DNA of 46,943 nt, taken from Acanthamoeba sp. SK_2022b (lineage: Eukaryota; Discosea; Longamoebia; Acanthamoebidae). A program made the translations under genes and the position numbers. The notes beneath the pieces were generated by a model that did not search any database, had not been told where the DNA came from, and worked only from the letters and a program-made list of their open reading frames with translations. The stretch lies in NCBI GenBank assembly GCA_027943245.1, contig JANDJZ010000342.1, positions 1-46,943 of the forward strand, in the 5' to 3' direction. Shown piece by piece: positions 1 through 9,863 of this stretch. Within the stretch, counting starts at the first letter, position 1; each line of letters starts with the position of its first letter.

Positions 1-590
1 CGGCCTCGTGTGGGGGTCGATGGTGGCGACGCTTCCTCATCGGCGCCGGCCTGCCCCTCTTCGGGCGCCGCTGTCGCTGCTGAGGAGGCGGTGCCACCGG
101 CGGCTCTGGTTCTCGAACGCGTGACCCGCCCCTTGGGCGCTGGTTCGATACCCGGCTTGGCGTCTGCGTGTGCTGCGGCGTCAGCAAACTTTCCACTGCC
201 GTCGTCATCTTCAGCACCGCCACCGCCGCCAGTCGAAGATGACGATGATCCAGCGTCACCGGATTCGACAGTGTTGTCGCTAAAGAAAGCGCGAATGGAA
301 AGCTGTTGCGGCGTAGGGGCACCGCTGTTGGCGTCTGCTTCGGCCGCTTCGGCAAGCCCTCGGCCACGGCCTCGGCCTCGCCCCCGCCCTCTGGCACGGC
401 CGCGAGATGGGGTGGTTGGCGTGGTGGCAGCGTCATCATCAGCCTTCCTCTTGGGTGGTCGTCCTCTCCTCTTTGGCGTCGTGGGCGCTCCTCCCTCAGC
501 TTCGGCAACCACAGCTGCAACTGCAGCATTATCCCCATTTGCTTCTGTGATGGCAGGGGGCGGAGGCAGCTCCTCCTGAATTTGGTCCAT
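1..590 (-). CDS. AT-hook and PIP-box protein, 3' part cut by window edge
   Basis: The reading frame starts at the 590-588 ATG and stays open to the window edge (196 codons), so the C-terminus is missing. Residues 40-49 read KRRGRPPKRK, a canonical AT-hook that binds the minor groove of AT-rich DNA. Residues 63-78 are an RGRGRG run, a second AT-hook-like or RGG-like stretch. Residues 96-103 read QLSIRAFF, an exact match to the PCNA-interacting PIP-box pattern Q-x-x-hydrophobic-x-x-aromatic-aromatic. The rest is low-complexity Ala/Thr/Ser/Gly/Asp. This suggests a nuclear chromatin protein recruited to replication or repair sites; that role is inferred from the motifs only. It is divergently transcribed from the WD40 gene with 209 bp between start codons. 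No family name can be given. The opposite-strand frame over the same DNA is rejected because it shows only low-complexity sequence. Confidence 0.62.
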   Translation of the reverse strand, partial: MDQIQEELPPPPAITEANGDNAAVAAVVAEAEGGAPTTPKRRGRPPKRKADDDAATTPTTPSRGRARGRGRGRGRGRGLAEAAEADANSGAPTPQQLSIRAFFSDNTVESGDAGSSSSSTGGGGGAEDDDGSGKFADAAAHADAKPGIEPAPKGRVTRSRTRAAGGTASSAATAAPEEGQAGADEEASPPSTPTRG

Positions 591-799
591 CTCTAGCTTC
601 GGGTCGTGTCCCTATCTTCTCGTCCTTAATTTGCGCCAATCTCTGAACGTTACCCGTAGCTTGATCTACGACGTAGCAGAGAGGGGACTCGAACTGTCGT
701 ACTGCCAACGGCCACTAAGGTCAATTTTCTTTTCTTTTCCTTGGGGCGGAGAAAAGGGAAGCATCTCCTGCACGCAGCGATTTGACAACAGGAGCGAAG
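591..799. promoter_or_regulatory. Shared intergenic region of two divergent genes
   Basis: These 209 bp separate the start codons of the AT-hook gene (minus) and the WD40 gene (plus), so both promoters and 5' UTRs must lie here or overlap the genes. A pyrimidine-rich block (TTTTCTTTTCTTTTCC) sits at about 724-741. No clear TATA box is visible. The regulatory role is inferred from position only. Confidence 0.4.
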
Positions 800-2515
800 A
801 TGGAGGCCGATCACCTTGACGAAATTGACGATGTTGAGGGAGAGGAGGTGGAAGACTTTGACGAGGAAGAGGAGGAGCATCTGGATGAGACCTTTCCCGA
901 CAAGATTTACTTCGGCGGTGAGAGACAGGTTATCGATATGGCTTTCCATCCGTCCGACAACGTGCTTGGGGCAGGCATCATTGATGGCAGCCTCGAGATG
1001 TACGTTGTTCCGCCCTAATTTGTGTGCCCGTTCCCAACCCTCTACACGATTCCGTAATTAATCTTCAATCGCATATTTCCAGCTTTCGGTACGTGCCCAA
1101 AGAGGCCCCGGTGAAGCTGCTCCAGGTGAAAAACCACAAGAAATCGTGCCGCTGCGTGAGATTCTCACACGATGGCAACTGTACGCTCCTGCACGGCCTC
1201 ATGTTCATCAAATTTAAACGCTGACATTTGGGATTTATATTACAACAGATGCGTTCTCTGGTGGTGCCGATCGTTCGCTCGTGGCATACGACCTGAACGC
1301 GCAGAAGGTGGTCTTCCAGAAGCAGGGTGCACACAAGTACGCCTGTCCTTTCTAAGCCAGCTCGCATGCCTTTCCCGACTGTGCCTTTTGCGTGCTTTAC
1401 TGTGCGGAGAGCAATCATGTGCTGATAGGCTCATCGCCTCTTCTCCGTGCAGCCACCCGCTGACGTGCATGGCCGTACACGAGCACCTGGTGGCCACCGG
1501 CGACGAGGAGGGAGGCGTCAAGCTGTGGGATCTTCGACAGACCAAGCAGCTCTTCTCCTGGCAGGAGAACGACGACTTCATCAGCGAGATCGCCATCGTG
1601 CCCAACAAGAACATGATCCTCGCCCCGAGGTATGCGCGCCATTGCTCTCGCTAGCCGTGGGGATCGGCTCTCACCCGTTCTGCAAACCTTCCCCCCCCCC
1701 ACTCCGCCGCGCAGTGGCGACGGAACGCTCTCGGTCTTCCACATGCGCAAGGCGGGGCTCGAGTCCCAGTCGGACAATATGGAAGACGAGCTCTTGTCCG
1801 TGGCCGTGCTCAAGGTCTGTCAGCCCACCTGAGCTGCGAAAGAGAGAGAGAGAGAGAGAGATTTAGGGAGAAGCGCTACCCTCTAATCGGCCTCCCCTCC
1901 TCTTCATGCACACAGAACGGCAACAAGGTGGTGTGTGGGTCGCAGGACGGCATCCTGGACATCTGGACGTGGGGGCAGTGGGGCGACATCAGCGATCGCT
2001 TCCCGGGCCACCCGCAATCCATCGACTCCATCATCGCCATCGACGACGACACCATCGTCACCGGCTCTTCCGATGGCCTCATCCGGTTCGTGACCTCCTC
2101 CCCCGTTCGCCTCGCGCTCGCACGCGACGCCCGAGGCAAGGAGGCTATAGCGTCTGACCATGCGAGTGATCATGTCGCCGTGTTTGCGCGCAGTGTGGTG
2201 GGCATTCATCCCAACAAGATGCTGGGCATTGTGGGCGAGCACGGTGAGCTGCCGATCGAGTGCATGGCGCTGTCGCACGACAGCCGGTTCCTCACGACGA
2301 GCTCGCACGACTACTGCATCAAGTTCTGGAACGTGTCCTACCTCTTTGAAGACGACGACGATGATGACGAGGACGAAGAGGAGCATGAGGCGGCAGGCCA
2401 GGGCGAGGAGGGCGAGATGGAGGAAGACGAAATGGAGACGGAGACCAAGGCCAGCGCCAGCAAGAAGAAGGGCAAGAAGGGCAGCAAGAAGAGCTTCTTC
2501 GCCGGCCTCAAGTAG
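800..2515 (+). CDS. WDR55/JIP5-type WD40 repeat protein
   Basis: Seven exons: 800-999, 1083-1180, 1249-1336, 1453-1629, 1715-1814, 1916-2085, 2194-2515; 384 residues. All six introns are GT-AG and phases match. The N-terminus is very acidic (EGEEVEDFDEEEEEHLDE). It is followed by WD40 repeats recognisable by units such as DGSLEIF, SGGADRSLVAYDL, GGVKLWDLRQ, SGDGTLSVF, SQDGILDIWTW, TGSSDGLIR and SSHDYCIKFWN. The tail is Asp/Glu-rich, then Lys-rich, and ends SKKSFFAGLK, the basic end plus phenylalanine pair typical of the WDR55/Jip5 family. That family is nuclear or nucleolar and acts in ribosomal RNA processing; the single seven-bladed propeller length fits. Start choice: first ATG, in frame with the acidic leader. 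The alternative is another WD40 family, but the acidic start and the end of the protein favour WDR55. Confidence 0.85.
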
Positions 2516-2672
2516 GAACGCTGTGTACACATCACCCACCTACCATCACAACACAAGACAAGAAGCGCTCCACTCTTCGCTCGTCTCTTGCGGGGCTCGT
2601 GTAGAACAGGGTTGGTTGATTGATGATGTAAAGGACAGAAGACAGAGAAGCTGTAGATGTAGAAGAAGGCGA

Positions 2673-3476
2673 TCAGGAGAGGATCGACTCCTTGAGGTCG
2701 TCGGCGGGGGGCAAGACGGGCGGGGCAGGGAAGGTGGGCCCGAACACAGCCGAGCGGCCGGTGGCGGCATCGGGCGCGGCCTGCTCGTAGGCGAGCTTGA
2801 CGTCGCCGATCCGCAGGACGGTGATGTCCTGGCGGTGGCCGCGGGTCCTGCGGTGGTTCTTCCTGCGCTTGAACTTGAAGACGACGACCTTGGCCGCGCG
2901 CGTCTGCTCTTCGACGACGGCCTCGACGACGGCCTCGGTGAGCAGCGGCGTGCCGATGGCGGTGAAGTTCTGGCTGCCCACCATGAGCACCTTCTTCAGA
3001 TGGATCTTCTCGCCCACGTCGACCAGAAGCCTCTCCGTAATGATGGTGTCTCCTGCAAAATGCAGAGATCAGGAATTGAGAGAGAGAGAGAGAGAGAAAG
3101 ATTGCGGCAATCAATTGAACAAAGAAGAGGGGAATTGAGAAGAAGACTGAGCACCCTTGGTAACTTTGTACTGTCTGCCGCCTACGTAGACGATGGCGAA
3201 GCTTTCCGGGACGATGTACGCGGGGGCGCGCACCTCCGCGCTCTGCGAAGCCGACTCTTGCCCGACGGGGCGGGTTGAGTGGAGCTGCCTTGTGCTGTGG
3301 CCTCCGAAGATGGTGAGAGGGTGAGATGAGACCGGGGTCGATGAGGTGAAATGCGCAGCTGACACCGTTCGCAGCAAGCTGCTCCCGGCGTTTCTGGATT
3401 GCAGGGCGAGCGGAAGGAGAGGAAGACTCGGCCGGGGCACTCCCGACGCTCCCACAACGGATCGTACGCTCTTCAT
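2673..3476 (-). CDS. Mitochondrial large-subunit ribosomal protein bL21m
   Basis: Two exons on the minus strand, 3155-3476 and 2673-3052, joined at a glycine codon (KVTKG/DTIITER); 233 residues. The first ~70 residues are rich in Arg, Ser, Ala and Leu with few acids (MKSVRSVVGASGVPRPSLPL...), as expected of a mitochondrial presequence. The mature part has the L21 core: FAIVYVGGRQYKVTKGDTI, then KIHLKKVLMVGS, an extended acceptor strand, and the RNA-binding signature KVVVFKFKRRKNHRRTRGHRQ. bL21 binds 23S rRNA domain I in the large subunit. An extension of ~40 residues follows the usual bacterial end. It converges with the WD40 gene (157 bp between stops) and diverges from the giant repeat gene. 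Confidence 0.9.
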
Positions 3477-3697
3477 CCTTAAATTTGTTTGTAAATTATC
3501 GGCTATTTTGGATTGTTTGTTGTATTTCTTGAGTTAGGTAAAATAAAATGTTTAAAGAAAATGGCTTTTTTGTTCTTTGTTCTGCGAACAACCCTGAACG
3601 CGCTTCCAGGTGTTGACGTGTTAGCTGACCACTAAGCCGGCTTAGGACTGGACGGCGTCAATTTGACCCTTTCGCACAGGAGGTTGTTGCTGCGCCC
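3477..3697. promoter_or_regulatory. Divergent promoter region, AT-rich
   Basis: These 221 bp lie between the bL21m start (minus) and the giant repeat gene start (plus). Positions 3480-3565 are much richer in A and T than the flanking coding DNA and hold several TTTGTTTG/ATAAAATG runs. Both promoters are inferred to lie here from gene orientation; no specific factor site is recognised. Confidence 0.35.
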
Positions 3698-6600
3698 ATG
3701 ATGGAGGTGGTTGAGGGCAGCGATGTTGCCGTCGTTGTATCGGACAGCGAAGTCGTGGCGTCAGAGGTCATTCCGGAAGAGGACAGTGAGGCAGAGGTAA
3801 CCGTGGCCGCTGTGCCTGTGCCAACCACCCCGCCAGTGCGCGTGCGTCGGCCGATACCGGCGTGGCCCCTGGTCTACTACCGGGTGCAGCCCGACAATAG
3901 TGCGGCTGAGGGGGACGTTCTCTGGTGCCAACACCTTGTCCTCTATTTAATATTGGCAAGACTATTTAATATATTAATATAAATAAATATAAAACATTAT
4001 TCATTCGCTTTATTATTGTGGTCAGGCCCATTTTCCGGTACGAGCGACAGGGCGACGACGAGTCCTATCGGGTGCGGCCCTGTATCTACGCCACACACAA
4101 GAACCTGGCCAGTGGCGACTGGGAGACCGACGTGCTGTGGCCTCTCTTTCGCAACTCTCGCGCACACGGTTCGTTTTTATTGCGACAGCGCATCACACAC
4201 GCGTGCACAGCAGCGCACAGGCGCCGACGGTCACTGCTCACTGCGTGTCGCTAACTCAGATGGCGCCGACGGGGGCGGGTACACGGCCCGCTTTGACATA
4301 CGCCCGTGGCTCTGGAGCGTCGCGCGCCGCTACGACGCCAAGGGTGACCTGCTGACCATTGACGCCTCGGCGCTCTTCTGTCTGGTGCGCTACCACGCCG
4401 ACGGCTCGACGATCGACCTTGCCATCCACCCGTGGCTCCTGCACTACCTGCGCGAGCTCGAAGGCGACCAGAGCCAGCCCCTCGCAGAGACCCAAGAAAG
4501 CGTCGAGTGGCCCTATAGTGGCCACGACGACTACGAGTCGACCGAACATCACGAGACGAGTGACAATGAAAAGGAGGTTGGCGCGTTTGAAGACGACGAC
4601 GCTATCGCGGCTGAGGATACGGATGCATGGGTGGCTAGCCCAGAGGGAGGCATAGGCGACTACATCGAGCAGGGAGTCGAGGAGTCGACGGGCAGCAAGA
4701 GGAGGGCGCCAGTGAGGGTCAGCCTCAGCATCCTGGGCGGTCTGGTGGAGTATCTGAAGACGAGCACGCGGCTGCGCTTTGCCGTGAAGCCGCGGTTGTT
4801 CGGCTACGATCACGATTCGAGCGGCGAGGGCGCGCTTGAGGTCTCGGCGCTGGCCGGCCTGGCCAAATACAGCGTCGGACCGTGGGGCGAGGGCCGCACT
4901 GGCGTAACCCGCACCAACTCGCGGCTTGCGCCCATTCTCTTCCGCCAATCGGTCGCCGGCGGAGACAACGTATGCTCACAGCTGCTGCTGAGACGTGTGA
5001 CCATCGCACCTGAGACTGACCTCTCCTCCCGTTCCTTATCCGCGGCATCGCCAGGCAAAGGGCCTACTCGAGTACACGGTGGTGTTCCCGCTCTACTTCC
5101 ACGTGCGCGGCGAGAACACGTCGCGGCTTCACGTGTGGCCCATTTTTGGCGTGCAGACGTTCGACGACGGGCGAGTGGTGGAATACTCGACTCTCTACCC
5201 CTTCTTCAGGCTCACCACATTCGCGCACGACCATGCCTCCGATCACGAACAGGTACCAGCACCAAACCCGTATGGGCACGGCCTCGCACTGTATGCGCAC
5301 ATGGCTCACGCTCTGCCCAGGTCGTACAGGACAAGGAGTTCCGAGTCGACGCGCTGTGGCCGCTGGTCCACTATCACCAGGGCCCGGCGCGGAACATCTC
5401 GCACAAGGTGTTTCCCTTCTACGCCACGGCGGTGAAATACGAGTCCGGCCCGGACCACACCACGTCGTGCCGCAGCAAGGGCCACTTCCTCATCTACTAC
5501 TGGGACAGCTCGTACTCAGTTCCTGCATCTTCCTCTCCGCTCTCGTCTTCGTCGTCTTCTGCATCGTCGGCTTCGTCGTCGTCTTACGAGGAGCCTACGC
5601 CCGAGGAGGCATTGCTATCGACAAGTGCGCCCGCCGAGCCTCTGCCGTCTACGTTCCAGTACTCGTGGGGCGTGTTCCCGGTGTGCCAGCGCACGCTGGG
5701 CGATGACATGGAGAGCCTCTACCTGTTCCCGCTCATCCACAGCAAGTCTTCGTTCCAGTTCGTGGAGGAGCAGGTCGCCGAGATGGTCGAGGAGCTCGTT
5801 GAAGTCGACACCGATACGAGCGACGATGACGACGAAGGGACCAGTGAGAGTGAGAGCGAGAGTGCGAGCGAGAGTGAGAGCGAAAGCGACGACTCGAGTG
5901 ACAGTGCCGAGGACGCCGAAGACAGCGGCGAGGCCGAGAGCAGCGACGGCGAAGCCAGCGCGCGTCGGCGAAAGCAAAAGGGCAAGGCTCCAGCGAAAGC
6001 GAAGAAGCCTCACAAGCAGCAACCGAAGAAGAAGAAGAAGAAGCGTACCAAGGTGAAGAGCACTCTTGTTCATTATACGCGCATGGTCAAGAAGGAGAGC
6101 AAGGCAGTCTTCGTGCCGCTGCTGCTCGCCTACTACACTCGGGACGACATGGCCCAACGAACGACTCTCTACTCGCCGCTCGTTACCCGAGTTGCGCAAG
6201 GCACCGGCGACGGATGGCTCCTGCTGCCGTTCTACTACGCCAGTCGCCAGCAGGGCGGTGCGGCGGTCGGCGGAGGCGAGACGCGGGCGGTGCTGCCCGT
6301 CTACTACTGGCATCGCGACAACAATCGTCGCGCGCTGGCCGTGCTACCCTTCTACGTCGATCGAACCAACTTTGTCACCAACAGCCGCTTCCAAATGCGC
6401 ACCCCTGCTTGGTACGCACACGCACACGCACACGCACACGCACACGCACACGCACACGCACACGCACACGCACACGCACACGCACACGCACACGCATACG
6501 CACACGCACACGCAACGTTCGGGCTTGACGATGATCGGTGCGTGGTGGACAGGTTCAAGTACGACAACGGTAATGGGGCCAATCACTGGTGGGGCTGCAT

Positions 6601-9600
6601 TCCGTTCCCCTTCTACAAATTCCAGTCGAGTACGCCCTCCCCCCACGTGCCGGCGCTGCCGGTTCTCAACTTTGCAGGCGTAGCTGACGTGGTGTTCGCC
6701 GAACGCCGTTGCTGCAGACAACTTCTACGCGTTCTGTCTGTTCCCGTTTTATGGCGTCGCGCGCGACTTAGCCAACAACTCGATGCCCGGGACCTACGCG
6801 GAGGCGTTCACCGTGCTCTACTATCGCTTCATTATCAGTCCGAACGATCCCGATCTGAGCCGCCGCAGCCGCCTGACCTTCTTCGTGCCCCTCCTCGCGT
6901 ATGCTTTCTCTCTTGCGCTCACTCCCATGGTCGCAGCCAAACGTCATTTGTCTCTCGTCGCTGACGCTCGCGTTTTCTACGTCAAGTGCCACCTGGGAGA
7001 ACAACCGCGATAAGGGATTCTTCTCCTTCATCTTGCCGCTCCTGACCGTCGTCTTCTCGCTGTACGCAGCTACCCTCCTCTAGTCCGCACACTTGCGTGC
7101 TTTAAGCTGCGCTGTGCTGCGTGCCTTCGCAGGCGAGAGGCGAACGCGAGTCGGTCTATGCGGCTCGTCCTAGTCTTGCCGCTGCTCAACTTTTGGCTGT
7201 CGGTAGACTGGCCAGCAGAGAAGATCCAGATCCTGTTCCCGTTCTTCTTCCGCGTCCGCAACTCCAGCCGCCACATCGTGTTCGTCCTGCCCTGGTTCGT
7301 CTACTCGCGCGACCTCCACACCAACGACCGACTTCTCCTGCTCAGCCCGTTCATTGCCGATTACAACCGCCCAAGGTTCTCTTCTCCCCCCTCCCTTTTT
7401 TTATCGAAAAATTATACATACTCAATTTTATGAAATAATTATTTTATAAGAAACAACAAATTTGGGCTAATAGTGTTCATGGCGCGACAGGATATCCACA
7501 TGGGCCCAGTGGGTGTTCCCGCTTTACTTTCGCTTGGACTCGCCCAACATGTCGACCTTCCTGTGCCCGCTGGCTCTCTCTGTGCGCTTCAAGGAAACGG
7601 GCGGGTCGGTCCTGTTCACGCCGCTTCTCGGGGACATTTTCGACCCCACCAAGGGCCAGCGAACCCAGTGGCTCCTGCCCGTCTTCTTCCGTCGCCTGTG
7701 GGACAACAACGAAGTGGTCCTCCTCCTGCCGGTCTACTACCATCGGCACCTCGAGGATGCGGCCACGGGCGCCGTGCACGACACGACGGCCGTGGTCCCG
7801 TTCTACATGGCCACCACTCGCGTCGCGGCCGATGGCACGCTCACCTACGCGCGCCACATGCTGCTCTTCCCCGTCTTCCGTCGCACGTGCGCGCCGGGCG
7901 AGGGCGCCATCGCCTACGACGTGCTGTGGCCGCTCGCCCACTACTCCCGCACTCCGACCGCGCGTCAGGTCCGCCTCCTGCCCCTCGTCTGGATCTACGA
8001 CGACGATCGCGCCGCGCTCGACGGCGACCGACGGCGGGTGGCCCGTGGGCGCGTCCTCTTCCCGCTATTCTACTCCCTCGAGATGGGCGACGGACGGAAG
8101 CTGAACGCCTTCTTCCCCTTCTGGCTCCAATACCAAGACCCCACGACCGGTATTGCTCTCGCTCGTGTGTGTCGTGTAGTGTCGTGTGTCGTGGAGCGAG
8201 CGCTGACAGGGGTTGATCGCGAGTTCAGGTTCTGTGACGCTGGGCACGTTTGGCTTGTTGCCGCCGTACTACTACCGTCGAGTGGATGAGCACAACCAAA
8301 CCAAGAGCCTCCACCTCTGGTACGCTTGAGCCTACCGATCATGCGCTACCGCACGAGAAAACACTTGAATGAATGAACGTGAATCCATGGACGCGTGCCC
8401 AGGCCGCTGTTCGGCTATCATCGCGACGGCAACAGGTGGGGCTGCCGCGTGCTGTGGCCGCTCCTCGCCTACGACGCGGATGCCGATCGCGGGAGAGTCT
8501 ACCTGCGTTTCCTCCTCTTCCTGCATCATTCATGGACATGTCCCCTCGCCGGTTCCGCGCAGCTGCAACGCTACTCCTCCACCTCCCTCCTGCCCTTGTG
8601 GTACGCTCACGCGGCGCACCCCGATGACGCAGATTCCACGCATAACCTGTGTGGTGGTGGTGTGGTGGTGGTGGTGGTGGTGGTGGTGGTGGTGGTGGTG
8701 GTGGTGGTGGTGGTGGTGGTGGTGGTGGTGGTGGTGGTGTGTGGTTGGTGGTGGTGGTGGTGGTGGTGGTGTGTGTCACTGCAGGTACCGCCAATCGAGC
8801 ACGGACGAGGGCGCTCGGGTCACAGACCTCAGCTTACTGTTACACTACTACCAAGCCACGGCACACAAGCGGGAGCTGGTGCGCACTCGACCACCGCCAC
8901 CTCCGCCACTCTACCTGCTTTTCTCCCGCCTTTTCGCTGACAACGCAACCTGCTGCGACAAACACAGGCCCTGGGCTGGCTGTTGCACCCTGCCTTATCT
9001 GTCTTCTACTACAAGCGGACCGATGACACCCTCCTGCACCGCCTACTGGCTATCTACCACTACACCTGGTAAGCATGCGCTCCCGTGCGTGTGTGGCCAT
9101 CGATTCTTGCCGACACCAATGTTGTCAGGTCTCGGGCGGGCTCGAGCCGGTTGGCGCTGCTGTGGTTGTTCCACCCCAGCGCGGCGCTCGTCCTGCTGAG
9201 CAATGACCCGGACCACGCGCTGGCCTACATCTTCACCGTGTTCCACTACATGCGCGACAAGGCCACGGGCAACTTCCGGCTCTCGTTCCTGTGGGCCCTC
9301 CACCCCGCTCTGGCCGTCGCCGCCGTGACGCGCGAGCTCGGGCGCCTGCGTCATCACGTGTTCCCGTTCTACCATTTCTCCGACAACACCGGTACCTCGC
9401 ACAGGCTCGCCCCCCAATGCCGTCCTCGCCTCGGCCAACTCACTCTGTGCGCGCTTGCGTCACTTGATCACAGACACGAAGACGCTGTCGATCTCGTTCC
9501 TGTATCTGGTCCTCCCGGCCCTGGCGCTGGGACAGTGGCGCCGCTGCGCCGAGACGCTGCGGCACTACCTCATGCCCCTCTACTTTTACAAGCACGACCG

Positions 9601-9796
9601 CGCCAAGGCCACGCGCCAGCTCTCGCTGCTGTGGCTCCTGGCTCCGCAGCTCGCCCTCGCTCGCTGGACTTCGTCCAAGACTGAGACCCGCGCGCGCATC
9701 ACCGGGCTCTGGCACTACGTTCGCAACCAACAGTACTGCCTCCTCGCAGCCACACACTCACAAAAGCTTGACGGTCATTGGCCCACTCCCTGTTGC

Positions 9797-9863
<67 letters not shown>

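Noticed and set aside
10..579. 189-codon plus-strand frame opposite the AT-hook gene
   Set aside because: Only low-complexity Ala/Ser/Pro/Arg; the minus strand shows an AT-hook and a PIP box.
670..720. ACTCGAAC/GTTCGAGT block resembling a tRNA T-loop (B box)
   Set aside because: The flanking bases do not form a T-stem, and no acceptor, D-arm or A box is found at the right distance.
4016..6964. A single 982-codon plus-strand open frame
   Set aside because: It reads through introns 4169-4259, 4970-5054, 5253-5320 and the ACACGC microsatellite, and leaves the conserved repeat frame after 6411. The spliced 25-exon model keeps the repeats in register.
8369..9199. Poly-Trp/poly-Val/poly-Gly frames around 8.7 kb
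   Set aside because: They are translations of an intronic GTG repeat and cross two splice junctions.
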